This document shows positions 34,764 through 44,220 of a stretch of 64,000 bases of DNA, piece after piece; position 1 is the first letter of the stretch; every line of letters begins with the position of its first letter. The position numbers and the translations under genes are program-made. A model generated the notes under the pieces. That model did not search any database. It saw only the letters and a program-made list of their open reading frames with translations, and had not been told where the DNA came from. Origin of the DNA: Niastella sp. (GTDB lineage Bacteria; Bacteroidota; Bacteroidia; Chitinophagales; Chitinophagaceae); NCBI GenBank assembly GCA_016710595.1, contig JADJVM010000008.1, positions 248,001 through 312,000 on the forward strand. The letters run 5' to 3'.

Positions 34764-35555
34764 TTATTTTTTGTTGTAAACCATGCTATGGGTATTCAAA
34801 ATGCTTTCCTCGTTCTTCAATTTTACTTTACGACGATAATTTTTAAAAATGCTCTGCCATTTTAATGAAAGTACTCCCCAAATACCTTCTTTTACAATGC
34901 CTTTATTCATTTTACTTACACCAAATTTGCGATCTTTAAAAGTGATGGGAACTTCTTTAATAATAAATCCCAGTTTCCAGGCGGCAAATTTCATTTCTAT
35001 TTGGAAAGCGTATCCTACAAAACTGATCGCATCCAGGTTGATGGTTTCCAAAACCTTTCTACGGTAACAAACAAAGCCAGCGGTGGGGTCTTTTACAGGA
35101 ATGCCCGTAATGGCACGGGTATAAGCAGAGGCCCCTTTTGATAACATAATTCGGTTGGCCGGCCAATTTTCTACATTGCCTCCATTTACATACCTGGAAC
35201 CCACACTTACGTCTGCACCATCATCAACACAGGCACTATACAATCGCTCCAGGTCTTCAGGATTATGAGAAAAGTCAGCATCCATTTCAAAGATATAGTT
35301 ATACCCTCTTTCTAAAGCCCATTTAAAACCATATATATAAGCGGTACCCAGGCCTAACTTACCATGGCGTTCTTCTAAAAACAAGGTACCCGGGTAGGTA
35401 GGAAATAATGAACGAACTACATTGGCAGTACCATCGGGAGATCCATCATCAATAATAAGAACATGATAGCCTGCTTCTGTTTGATGTACAGCAGCAATAA
35501 TAGCCCGAATATTCTCGATCTCGTTATACGTAGGTATAATTACAATTTTCTCCAA
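34764..35555 (-). CDS. GT2 glycosyltransferase, polyprenol-monophosphomannose synthase-like (TTG start)
   Basis: 263 residues. IIPTYNEIENI (6-16), DDGSPDGT (36-43), MDADFSH (91-97) with the metal-binding acidic pair, and DPTAGFVCYRR are the DPM1/Ppm1 pattern. It would load mannose (or a similar sugar) onto polyprenyl phosphate for use by membrane GT-C enzymes, such as the DUF2723 protein at the left edge, though that pairing is only a guess. No C-terminal membrane domain is fused. The only usable start is TTG at 35555: the frame closes at a TAA eight codons upstream with no ATG between. Confidence 0.9.
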   Translation of the reverse strand: MEKIVIIPTYNEIENIRAIIAAVHQTEAGYHVLIIDDGSPDGTANVVRSLFPTYPGTLFLEERHGKLGLGTAYIYGFKWALERGYNYIFEMDADFSHNPEDLERLYSACVDDGADVSVGSRYVNGGNVENWPANRIMLSKGASAYTRAITGIPVKDPTAGFVCYRRKVLETINLDAISFVGYAFQIEMKFAAWKLGFIIKEVPITFKDRKFGVSKMNKGIVKEGIWGVLSLKWQSIFKNYRRKVKLKNEESILNTHSMVYNKK

Positions 35556-35637
35556 ATGATGATTAACTATTATTGCTTATAAAATTAATGATTTTGGATG
35601 TGTAAACAACGAAAAAATTCGTCCAAAAAAAAGGAAA

Positions 35638-36411
35638 TTATTTTTTTAACAGAGCCTTATTGAATAATTCAGTTGCTTTCATCTTCGTATGTAATGCAAA
35701 ATCGCTTTTCATGATCCAGTCGTAATATTGGGGTTCATACGTAAACACATCTGTAGTGGTTTTACCTTTAAACTTACCAAAATTAAATACCGGTTCATTA
35801 TTTTCATTATACCCAAACCGGCGGGCATAATCAATGATCTTATCTTCACCGATAGTTTCCAGGATACTGGATACGGTATCACCCAGTTGTTCATAGCGTT
35901 TTAATTGTGCTTCAAACACTTCGATGGTTGCCATAATATCTACTTCAGCGCTGTGGGCATTTTCCATTTCTTTATCACAGAAAAATTTATAGGCAGCAGT
36001 AAGTGTACGGGGTTCCATGGTATAAAAGATGTGTTGAACATCTACCATACGTTGTTTACTCAAATCAATATTCATTTCTGCTCTTAAAAATTCTTCCATC
36101 AGCATGGGTACATCAAAACGGTTGCTATTATAGCCGCCCAGGTCGCAATTGTCTAAAAATTGTTTTATCTCATTAGCAGCTTGTTTAAAGGTAGGCGCAT
36201 CTTTTACCATTTCGTCGGTAATACCATGTATTTCTGTAGAACTGGGTGGAATGGGAACCCCGGGGTTAATTAGTTTCCTTTTATTAATCCGGGTACCATC
36301 AGGCATTATTTTTACCATCGCAATTTCTACGATATGATCGGTAGATAAACTAAGACCGGTAGTTTCCAAGTCAATAAAAACAATAGGATGCGTTAATTTC
36401 AGGTTGTTCAT
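35638..36411 (-). CDS. DEDDh 3'-5' exonuclease, DNA polymerase III epsilon-like
   Basis: 257 residues. Exo I FIDLETTGL gives D14 and E16, Exo II YNSNRFDVPML gives D100, and Exo III HSAEVD gives H153 and D158: all five catalytic residues are present. A small extra domain follows (about 195-250; FNFGKFKGKTTTDV). Related proteins serve as the proofreading subunit or as separate RNase T-like enzymes; DnaE is not in the window, so the precise role is open. ATG 36411. Confidence 0.9.
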   Translation of the reverse strand: MNNLKLTHPIVFIDLETTGLSLSTDHIVEIAMVKIMPDGTRINKRKLINPGVPIPPSSTEIHGITDEMVKDAPTFKQAANEIKQFLDNCDLGGYNSNRFDVPMLMEEFLRAEMNIDLSKQRMVDVQHIFYTMEPRTLTAAYKFFCDKEMENAHSAEVDIMATIEVFEAQLKRYEQLGDTVSSILETIGEDKIIDYARRFGYNENNEPVFNFGKFKGKTTTDVFTYEPQYYDWIMKSDFALHTKMKATELFNKALLKK

Positions 36412-36528
36412 TGGAGTTTAGTAAATTTTCGTTTTCAATGTTAATATCTTATATGCCAAATTACAGCTTAATAAGAATTAGACGCAAATGTAAATGTTAT
36501 TAGTATTTAATAAAAACCATTTATAATT

Positions 36529-36536
36529 TATATTTG
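36529..36536 (+). promoter_or_regulatory. -7 promoter element (TATATTTG) for the small lipoprotein and ytxJ
   Basis: Perfect TAnnTTTG, 16 nt before ATG 36553. Confidence 0.6.
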
Positions 36537-36552
36537 CAAATAAAACGTAGTT

Positions 36553-36666
36553 ATGAATAAAATATTAATGGTGCTGTTTTTTGCTGCCGGTATTCTTTTG
36601 TTACTATCTAGTTGTGGAGCAAGTAAAAAAACCGGCTGCCCTACTTCTGAGAGAATAATACATTGA
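36553..36666 (+). CDS. Small lipoprotein, 37 residues
   Basis: ATG 36553 to TGA 36664-36666. The peptide is a complete lipoprotein signal (MNKILMVLFFAAGILLLLSSC, lipidated C21) followed by only 16 residues, GASKKTGCPTSERIIH, with one more cysteine. It has a perfect promoter and is 15 nt upstream of ytxJ, so they are probably cotranscribed. Short lipoproteins of this shape with a GCP motif are, as far as I recall, common in Chitinophagaceae; function unknown. Confidence 0.65.
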   Translation: MNKILMVLFFAAGILLLLSSCGASKKTGCPTSERIIH

Positions 36667-36681
36667 TTATAAATTTTATAA

Positions 36682-37017
36682 ATGAACTGGATACCATTAG
36701 AAAACACCGATGAATTGGAAGAAATAATAAGTAAATCGGGGCAGCGCCCACAGGTAATTTTTAAGCATAGTACCCGTTGCAGCGTTAGTAGTATGGTGAA
36801 AAACAGGCTGGAACGCAGTGAAGCTCCTGAGGAAATTGATTTTTATTACCTTAATTTAATCAAGTTTCGGGACCTTTCTAATCAAATTGCCACAAAATTT
36901 GATGTTCATCATGAAAGTCCCCAGGTTTTATTGATCAAAAACGGGGAATGTATCTATGCCGAAGATCATAGTGCTATTGCGATGGATGAGATTAAAGAAC
37001 AAATGAATCTTGCATAA
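36682..37017 (+). CDS. ytxJ: Bacillithiol-system redox-active protein YtxJ
   Basis: 111-residue thioredoxin-fold protein of the DUF2847/YtxJ family, linked to bacillithiol-dependent debacillithiolation. The single active-site cysteine is C33 in KHSTRCSVSS, as in the family (monothiol bacilliredoxin type), and the cis-Pro region ESPQVLLIKNGE is intact. Its presence suggests that the organism makes bacillithiol, which fits Bacteroidota. Preceded by the 37-residue lipoprotein gene. Confidence 0.9.
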   Translation: MNWIPLENTDELEEIISKSGQRPQVIFKHSTRCSVSSMVKNRLERSEAPEEIDFYYLNLIKFRDLSNQIATKFDVHHESPQVLLIKNGECIYAEDHSAIAMDEIKEQMNLA

Positions 37018-37035
37018 TAGAATACAATTGAATTA

Positions 37036-38643
37036 CTATTTTTTTGCCAGCCAACTTAGCACCTGCGGATCATGCCCATAGATATCTTTTCTAAAGTTCA
37101 ATATCCCACTTTGTGTATTTACAAATGCTGTAAAATATCCAATAAATACTGGTACCGGCTTTTTTAGGCGCACCTGTACTTCTTTACTCAAATGCATTAA
37201 GCTATCAATCACCTTATCTGAATATTTAGGTTCGTCCCGTAATAAATACTCAGCCAGCCTTTTAGGTTCACTAAGACGAATACATCCATGACTAAATGCA
37301 CGATTTGTAAAATTAAACCTATCCTTGGCCGGGGTATCATGAAAATAAATATTATAACTATTGGGAAATAAAAATTTAACCAACCCCAATGAATTATTTT
37401 TACCGGGAAGTTGCCGCACCCTGCCCTCGCCAACCACTTCCATATTGTTTCTTTTTAAATATGCCGGTGTAAGCCTTCCTTTTAATTCATTTTTATAAAT
37501 ACTATACGGTACATTCCAATATGGGCTAAAGGCAATTATTTTTAAAGTATCATTAAAAATAACGGTTTTGGAAGCTTCTTTACCCACCACTACTTTCATG
37601 CTAAACTGTACCTTATTATTTTCATATACATATAAACGGTAATCGGGTATGTTCACAATAATATAATCCGGGCCCGGGTTATAGGGCAACCAGCGGCACC
37701 TTTCCATATTTATTAATATTTCTTCTATCCGCTTGCTTACGGGTACATTCATTTCTGAAGTAGTATATTTATCAATGAGTGCCGTATCACTTAGTCCATG
37801 CCTTATTCTAAATTGTTTTACGGCTGCTGCCATCAGTGGATCAAAAAAATTACTGGTATCCGCTACAGTAATATCCCCGCTTATAAAAAGTCGGCGTTTT
37901 ATAGTAGGGATATTTAAAGATGAATCCCCAGGTTTTAATTTTTTAATCGTTGAGTCAACCAATGGCCAGCCGCCGGCCATTTCAATTTCTTTATACTTCT
38001 TTAAAAAATCTTTTAATAAACCATACTGTACATACACAGGCTCTGTTGTGAATACATTTTTAGAGCTATCTTTTAAAACTTGATTCAAATATTCATAATA
38101 TGATATTTTTTTGGGTGCAATATTCCATCCCAATTCTTTTAATTCTTTAGCAGATAAGGCGCCATAAATTTGATGCGCATACATAAAATACTGGGCAGAA
38201 AGCATCATTTCGGTAAGGATAAAATTTGAATCCTTCAACTCATTTTTTCCCAATAATAAAGATTCATCATAAAGTTGGTTAAACTCCTGCCGGTATAAAA
38301 GGCTATCATCTAACCCATCATCAGAGAGGTTGTTGATGCGGTTATGAAGGTTTTGTGCAGCGCCGGTAATACCATTACTATCTGCCCATGCAAAAGAGTA
38401 ATTCCGTTCCCTGTAAAAATCCAACCAATCCTGCTCAATTGTATTGAGTTTAGGATAGCGGGCAAAAAATAATTGAGTATAAGAAGAATCAAACTGATTG
38501 GATGAAGCCGGTGCAATTTGTTTGGGTAAAGTAATATCTACATCCTTTGCAATAGCCGGTAAATTATTTTTAGCATCTTTGCATGAACTAAAATATATGA
38601 ATACATATAGTAATACTATAATAACACATAAAGATTTTCTCAT
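37036..38643 (-). CDS. L,D-transpeptidase (YcbB/LdtD-like) lipoprotein
   Basis: Cross-links peptidoglycan 3-3 or attaches proteins to it, in the periplasm. From ATG 38643 it has 535 residues: signal MRKSLCVIIVLLYVFIYFSSC with lipobox cysteine C21, an N-terminal helical scaffold (about 60-250), a peptidoglycan-binding-like domain (about 250-290), and the YkuD catalytic domain (about 305-460) with HDTPAKDRF and SHGCIR (catalytic C454). The frame is open 15 codons further upstream, but only the ATG used gives a proper signal peptide. GATTTTTG lies 5 nt before the ATG and may be a variant -7 element. Confidence 0.92.
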   Translation of the reverse strand: MRKSLCVIIVLLYVFIYFSSCKDAKNNLPAIAKDVDITLPKQIAPASSNQFDSSYTQLFFARYPKLNTIEQDWLDFYRERNYSFAWADSNGITGAAQNLHNRINNLSDDGLDDSLLYRQEFNQLYDESLLLGKNELKDSNFILTEMMLSAQYFMYAHQIYGALSAKELKELGWNIAPKKISYYEYLNQVLKDSSKNVFTTEPVYVQYGLLKDFLKKYKEIEMAGGWPLVDSTIKKLKPGDSSLNIPTIKRRLFISGDITVADTSNFFDPLMAAAVKQFRIRHGLSDTALIDKYTTSEMNVPVSKRIEEILINMERCRWLPYNPGPDYIIVNIPDYRLYVYENNKVQFSMKVVVGKEASKTVIFNDTLKIIAFSPYWNVPYSIYKNELKGRLTPAYLKRNNMEVVGEGRVRQLPGKNNSLGLVKFLFPNSYNIYFHDTPAKDRFNFTNRAFSHGCIRLSEPKRLAEYLLRDEPKYSDKVIDSLMHLSKEVQVRLKKPVPVFIGYFTAFVNTQSGILNFRKDIYGHDPQVLSWLAKK

Positions 38644-38730
38644 ACTGCAAAAATCGGTAATTGAATCTTTATAAAAGATTAAAATCAATTTTCATTTACG
38701 GGTTATTATATATTCTTAATATCTTTCCCC

Positions 38731-40569
38731 ATGCATCGGCAGTTACAAAACCTTATTAAAGCAATAGATATTGAAGAAAAAGAACAGTCATTACGATATA
38801 GCCTGGATCAACAGCACAGTTTAAAACAATTAAAATCAGAAGGACTTGCACTGCACCCCATCATTGTTACCCGAAAACGATTTGGTTATGCCGATTATCC
38901 CGAAATTGATTTTAAACTAAATTTTCCGGTTGAATTAAATTTTTTTAAAGATGGCGCTGCCATTGAATGTTTCAAAGCCGGTGAAGAACCGGTGAAAGGA
39001 ACCTTGATGAATTTTGATGGTCGCCAGGGCGAATTCCGTATATATGCACCTGATTTCCCTGACTGGATTGAAGAAGATTCTGCAGGAATAAAATTAAGCC
39101 CTGATACACGCACGAGCGTGATGATGAAAAAAGCACTTGAAAACTTACCGCATCACAAAACTTTATACCAATTATTTGAAAAAATACATAGTGAAGAAGA
39201 TGCTACCTCACTAAGCCATCAAAATGAATTAAAACTGTCACTTTCATTTTTCAATAAAGATTTAAATGCGAGCCAGCAACAGGCAGTACAAGCCATTACT
39301 GACAATGTGCAATTATGTGTTTTACATGGGCCGCCGGGTACCGGAAAAACCACTACATTGGTAGAAGCCATTTTGCAATTGATTCATAAAAAAGAAAAAA
39401 TTGCGTTAACTGCAGCAAGCAATACAGCGGTAGATCATATTTCAAAAAGTTTATTGGCAAAAGGGGTAAAATTATTGAGGGTGGGCAATACTGGAAAAAT
39501 TGATCCGTCCGTTTATCCTTATACTGTAGAAGGGCAACTCCAAAATAGCCGGCAGCTAAAAGAAATAAAGACATTGAAAAAGAGGTCCGAAGAGTTTAGA
39601 AAAATGGCTTTAAAATACAAAAGAAGTTTTGGAAAAGCAGAAAGGGAACAGCGTAACTTATTGTTTAAAGAAGTAAAAAACATCAGGGCCGAAATAAAAA
39701 AGTTACAAGCATACAACGAAGAAAAATTATATCGTGAAGCCGATGTAATTGCCGGGACCCCGGTAGGATTATATGATGCCCATATTAGCCGGCATACATT
39801 TCAGCATTTAATAGTAGATGAAGCGGGCCAATGTATAGAACCGCTGGCCTGGCTGATTTTTCCACTATCAGAAAGAATCGTATTGGCTGGAGATCATTTG
39901 CAATTACCCCCTACCGTGATAAGTAAGGAGGCTGCTGCACTGGGCTTAGATCATTCTATACTGGAAGCTGCTTTTGGCCATTGCCCTAACACTTACCTGC
40001 TCAATACCCAATATCGGATGCGCCATGCAATTGCCGGTTTCAGCAGCGAATATTTTTATGAGGGTTTATTACTTTCCCCGGATTCTCTGCACAATATAGG
40101 AACGCATATAAGTTTTATTGATACTGCCGGTACGGGCTATAACGAAGCTCATGGCAAGGATGGTACTAGCTTATTAAATGAAGGGGAACTAACCGTAGCC
40201 CTAAAATTATTAGAAGCAGAAGCATTAAATATTGCAAAAACAGCTTTTATTTCACCATATAACGGTCAAGTGGAAGCTGCCCGTGCCATGCTTCCTACAA
40301 CCATGAGAATAAGTACCATTGACAGTTATCAGGGCCAGGAAAAAGAAATTGTGATTCTATCGCTGGTGCGTAGCAATGAAGTATCAGAAATTGGGTTTCT
40401 TAAAGATTATCGTCGCATGAATGTAGCGATTACCCGGGCCAAAGAACAACTTTTTGTAATTGGCGATAGCAGCACACTCGGCAATGATAAATTTTACCGT
40501 GCATTTTTAAAGTATTTAGAAAAACATGGAAGTTACCGTACCGCCTGGGAATTTGGGATTGAGGTATAA
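38731..40569 (+). CDS. SF1B DNA/RNA helicase of the Upf1/IGHMBP2/Dna2 type
   Basis: 612 residues. A beta-barrel-like N-terminal part (about 40-130), then Walker A GPPGTGKTT (200-208), Walker B VDEAG in IVDEAGQCIEP, motif III GDHLQLPPT, motif IV-V STIDSYQGQEKEIVILSLVRS and motif VI RRMNVAITRAK. This is the IGHMBP2/Upf1 arrangement found in bacteria; a coiled stalk insertion (about 275-325, rich in K, E and R) matches the 1B/stalk region. Substrate not determinable. Divergent from the transpeptidase gene, 87 bp apart. Confidence 0.9.
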   Translation: MHRQLQNLIKAIDIEEKEQSLRYSLDQQHSLKQLKSEGLALHPIIVTRKRFGYADYPEIDFKLNFPVELNFFKDGAAIECFKAGEEPVKGTLMNFDGRQGEFRIYAPDFPDWIEEDSAGIKLSPDTRTSVMMKKALENLPHHKTLYQLFEKIHSEEDATSLSHQNELKLSLSFFNKDLNASQQQAVQAITDNVQLCVLHGPPGTGKTTTLVEAILQLIHKKEKIALTAASNTAVDHISKSLLAKGVKLLRVGNTGKIDPSVYPYTVEGQLQNSRQLKEIKTLKKRSEEFRKMALKYKRSFGKAEREQRNLLFKEVKNIRAEIKKLQAYNEEKLYREADVIAGTPVGLYDAHISRHTFQHLIVDEAGQCIEPLAWLIFPLSERIVLAGDHLQLPPTVISKEAAALGLDHSILEAAFGHCPNTYLLNTQYRMRHAIAGFSSEYFYEGLLLSPDSLHNIGTHISFIDTAGTGYNEAHGKDGTSLLNEGELTVALKLLEAEALNIAKTAFISPYNGQVEAARAMLPTTMRISTIDSYQGQEKEIVILSLVRSNEVSEIGFLKDYRRMNVAITRAKEQLFVIGDSSTLGNDKFYRAFLKYLEKHGSYRTAWEFGIEV

Positions 40570-40640
40570 TGTAAAATTTTGTATTCATTTACATGTACAA
40601 TTTTATTTCTTTTATACACTGCAATTTCTTTCACTTATCA

Positions 40641-41324
40641 TTATTTCCAAAGTTTCACACCACCATCTATTCCTTCTACATTGGTTACAATCTTTATATT
40701 ATCGGGTAATGTAAAATCTATGAAACGGGAATTTCCACCACCAATATATAAAGTATCATAATTAAAAACAATTTTTATAATATCGAGTGCATATTTCAAT
40801 CGTTTTACCCATTTTTTATTCCCTTTATGTTTTCTTGCTTCCTCGCCCAGGTATTCATCATAAGTTTTCTTTTTCTTTATTGGATGATGTGCCAGTTCCA
40901 GGTGTGGCAACAATTTACCATCGAGGTATAAAGCAGTACCAAACCCGGTTCCTAAGGTAATCATCATTTCTAATCCTTTTCCGCTAATAACACCCAGCCC
41001 CAATAAATCAGCATCATTTACAACCCTCGCCGGTTTCCCCAGTGAATTAGAAAGCATTTGTGCAAAATTTATTTTATCCCAGGCACGGTTTCCCAGGTTT
41101 GGTGCTGTATGCACAATTCCATCTCTCACATAACCGGGAAATCCAGCAGAAACACGATCGTACTGCAGGCCATTAGCAAGTTTTTTAATTACTGATATTA
41201 CGGCTTCCGGTGTTGCATTACCGGGTGTTTCTAATTTATTATATGGGGCAATTAATTTCCCATTTTCATCTAAAGTACTCGTTTTAATATGTGAGCCTCC
41301 AATATCAATACTTAATGTAACCAT
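40641..41324 (-). CDS. ppgK: ROK-family kinase, polyphosphate glucokinase-like
   Basis: Phosphorylates glucose. From ATG 41324 it has 227 residues: phosphate loop DIGGSHIKT (7-15), VVNDAD (101-106) with catalytic D104, and LGTGFGTAL (124-132). The zinc motif CxCGxxGCxE of typical ROK repressors and kinases is absent; the stretch HHPIKKKKTYDEYLGEEARK matches polyphosphate-glucokinase proteins instead, so polyphosphate may be the donor. The frame is open 35 codons upstream, which I read as spurious. It is divergent from the GH63 gene, 155 bp away, suggesting shared use in glucose release and phosphorylation. Confidence 0.85.
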   Translation of the reverse strand: MVTLSIDIGGSHIKTSTLDENGKLIAPYNKLETPGNATPEAVISVIKKLANGLQYDRVSAGFPGYVRDGIVHTAPNLGNRAWDKINFAQMLSNSLGKPARVVNDADLLGLGVISGKGLEMMITLGTGFGTALYLDGKLLPHLELAHHPIKKKKTYDEYLGEEARKHKGNKKWVKRLKYALDIIKIVFNYDTLYIGGGNSRFIDFTLPDNIKIVTNVEGIDGGVKLWK

Positions 41325-41479
41325 GGAATTTGCTGATTTTATTACATTAAATACAAATACTTCGCCAATTCGTGTAAGGTTTAATTTAATGGTATTAAAG
41401 TTGTAACTTTTTACTCCAGCGATACTCATTATTATAGAGCATAAGGAAAATCATGTAAGGAGCGTATAAAAAAAATAAT

Positions 41480-44152
41480 ATGACAGACATAAAGGCTGAA
41501 AAAAGAAGGCAGGAAGAAAATTTAAGTACTGGAAATTTTTTAGAACAATGGGGGCCATATGTAAGCGAAAGGCAATGGGGAACCGTAAGGGAAGACTATA
41601 GTAACAATAGCGAACCCTGGGAATATTTTCCACATGATCATGCCCGAAGCAGGGCTTATTTGTGGGGTGAAGATGGAATTGCAGGCATCTCTGATTTTTT
41701 TCAAAATATTTGTTTTGCTCCAGCTTTTTGGAATGGAAAAGATGATATCCTAAAAGAACGTCTCTTTGGGCTCAGCAACCCCCAAGGAAATCATGGTGAG
41801 GATGTAAAGGAATTATATTTTGCCTTAGACAATACGCCTACTCACTATTACATGAAATGGTTATATAAATACCCCATTCAAAAATTCCCTTATGAGACTT
41901 TGATAAAAAATAATGCAAACAGGAATAAGCAGGAACCGGAATACGAAATATTAGATACCGGGATTTTTAATACCGGGTATTTCGACATTCAAATTGAATA
42001 TGTAAAAAACCATAGCAGGGATATTTTTATACGCATCGAAGCCATAAACCGTTCTGCCAAAACAGCTCCCCTCTTTATATTACCAACGGTTTGGTTTTAT
42101 AACCGCTGGCAAAGTGAAGCATTAAAAAAGACACCCATTGCAAGCCTCGTAAATGCGCATACCGTAAGCTTGCAGCATGAACGAATGGGAGAATATTATT
42201 TTTATTTTCAAAATGAAGCAACTACCTGGTTCACTAACAATGAAACCAATTTTGAGAAATTATTTAACCGGCCAAATAAATGCGAGCTGGTAAAAGATGC
42301 ATTTCATGAAGCACTGGTAAAAGGTAAAAATAAAGATGCATTGGAACAGGCCAGAGCCGGAACAAAATTTGCCCCGGTGTATTCATTGCAATTAAAACCC
42401 GGCGAGCATAAGCAAATTGTATTAAGGATTAGTGATGATTTTACGGAAACACCATTTGATATGGATGTGGCAGAATTATTTAGCCTTCGTAAAAAGGAAG
42501 CTGATGATTTTTATGCCCCACTATTATATTCTGAAGACCCGGAACTGGTAAACCTGCAACGGCAGGCATTTGCAGGCTTGCTCTGGAATCGCCAATATTA
42601 TCATTATGATGTGGAATGGTGGTTAAAAAAAACGGATGGCATTACACCTATTTCAGATGAAAGGAAAGAAGGCCGAAACTCTGATTGGAAATTTTTAAAG
42701 AACCAGGACATAATTACCATGCCCGATAAATGGGAATATCCCTGGTATGCTGCCTGGGATAGTGCCTTTCATGCCATTAGCATGGCCCTTATTGATCCCA
42801 GTTTTGCCAAGCACCAATTATTGCTTTTAATGCGTGAATGGTTTATGAACCCCGAAGGGCAATTGCCCGCTTATGAGTGGGATTTTGGAAATGTAAATCC
42901 GCCAGTTCATGCTTTTGCTGCCTTCCAGGTTTATCAAATTGAGTTCAGCATATCAGGAAAAAAAGACCTGAACTTTTTAAAGCAAATATTTCAAAAACTC
43001 ATCATCAATTTTACCTGGTGGGTAAACCGTAAAGATGCAAACGGGAATAGTATTTTTGAAGGTGGTTTCCTGGGTATGGATAATATTGGGCTTTTCAACC
43101 GCAATCAAAAGTTGGCTGAGGGGGTATTGCTGGAACAAACAGATGGTACCAGTTGGATGGGTATGTATGCATTAAACATGATGCAGATTGCAATGGAAAT
43201 CGCTACACATGATAGTTCTTTTGAAGATACCACTACTAAGTTTTATGAACACTATGTAATTATTGGCGAAGCACTAAACCAGCTTGATCTTTGGAATAAG
43301 GAAGACCGCTTTTTTTATGATGTGTTATCCGTAAATCAAACCAAAAAAATACCTTTAAAGATAAGAAGTATTGTAGGATTGGTTCCTTTGTTTGCGGCTG
43401 CTATTTTTGAAAACAATGAAATTGAAAACCTGCCGGACTTTAATAAACGGATGAAATGGTTTGAAAATTACCGGAGAAATAATGATAAGTACCTGCCTAA
43501 TGAAGAAACAAACGATGGCAAACGAATATTATTATCATTGGTAAATAAAGAAAAACTGGTTGCGATTCTGGAACGTATTTTTGATGAAGAAGAATTTTTA
43601 TCAACTTATGGCATTCGGTCTTTGTCAAAAGTATATAAAGACAATCCTTATACTGTAAAATTAGATGGCGACACTTATACCATTGAATATGATCCTGCAA
43701 ACAGCACCAGTGGTATGTTTGGAGGAAACAGTAACTGGCGTGGCCCTATTTGGTTTCCCATCAATTACCTTTTCATAAAAAGCCTGCATACATACTATGA
43801 TTTTTATGGCGATGACCTTAAGATTGAATTTCCAAAAGGATCGGGTGTTTATCAAAACCTGCAGGAAGCTGCCTGTGCAATCACACATCGCCTGCTGGGC
43901 TTATTCTTAAAAAATGAAAAAGGACAAAGACCAGTATTTGGACCTTATGCCGATTTTTATAAAAATGAAAATGACAACTTATTTCTTTTTCATGAATACT
44001 TTGATGGTGATACGGGAATGGGCCTTGGTGCTTCTCATCAAACCGGGTGGACGGCACTCATTTTAAATTTATTGCAGGATATGAAAGAAAGGGAAGTTTG
44101 CCCGATACATCATGATTCAGATTCCTTACCATCTGCGCCTGTAGATTTATAA
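41480..44152 (+). CDS. GH63 (MGH1-type) glucosidase
   Basis: 890 residues. The GH63 C-terminal (alpha/alpha)6 barrel is clear: WYAAWDSAFHAISMAL (general acid/base region), EWDFGNVNPPVHAF, GGNSNWRGPIWFPINY and GDTGMGLGASHQTGW near the end. The N-terminal 400 residues match the beta-sandwich domain of bacterial GH63 enzymes. Members hydrolyse alpha-glucosides such as glucosylglycerate, trehalose-like or alpha-1,3 links; the substrate is not clear. No signal peptide, so cytoplasmic. Together with the neighbouring ROK kinase and the secreted amylase it suggests alpha-glucan use. Confidence 0.9.
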   Translation: MTDIKAEKRRQEENLSTGNFLEQWGPYVSERQWGTVREDYSNNSEPWEYFPHDHARSRAYLWGEDGIAGISDFFQNICFAPAFWNGKDDILKERLFGLSNPQGNHGEDVKELYFALDNTPTHYYMKWLYKYPIQKFPYETLIKNNANRNKQEPEYEILDTGIFNTGYFDIQIEYVKNHSRDIFIRIEAINRSAKTAPLFILPTVWFYNRWQSEALKKTPIASLVNAHTVSLQHERMGEYYFYFQNEATTWFTNNETNFEKLFNRPNKCELVKDAFHEALVKGKNKDALEQARAGTKFAPVYSLQLKPGEHKQIVLRISDDFTETPFDMDVAELFSLRKKEADDFYAPLLYSEDPELVNLQRQAFAGLLWNRQYYHYDVEWWLKKTDGITPISDERKEGRNSDWKFLKNQDIITMPDKWEYPWYAAWDSAFHAISMALIDPSFAKHQLLLLMREWFMNPEGQLPAYEWDFGNVNPPVHAFAAFQVYQIEFSISGKKDLNFLKQIFQKLIINFTWWVNRKDANGNSIFEGGFLGMDNIGLFNRNQKLAEGVLLEQTDGTSWMGMYALNMMQIAMEIATHDSSFEDTTTKFYEHYVIIGEALNQLDLWNKEDRFFYDVLSVNQTKKIPLKIRSIVGLVPLFAAAIFENNEIENLPDFNKRMKWFENYRRNNDKYLPNEETNDGKRILLSLVNKEKLVAILERIFDEEEFLSTYGIRSLSKVYKDNPYTVKLDGDTYTIEYDPANSTSGMFGGNSNWRGPIWFPINYLFIKSLHTYYDFYGDDLKIEFPKGSGVYQNLQEAACAITHRLLGLFLKNEKGQRPVFGPYADFYKNENDNLFLFHEYFDGDTGMGLGASHQTGWTALILNLLQDMKEREVCPIHHDSDSLPSAPVDL

Positions 44153-44220
44153 AAAATAAAATGTAAAAAAGAGGATTAAGGCGAAAGATTATTTCAATGA
44201 ATTCTTATCAAGATCACAGC

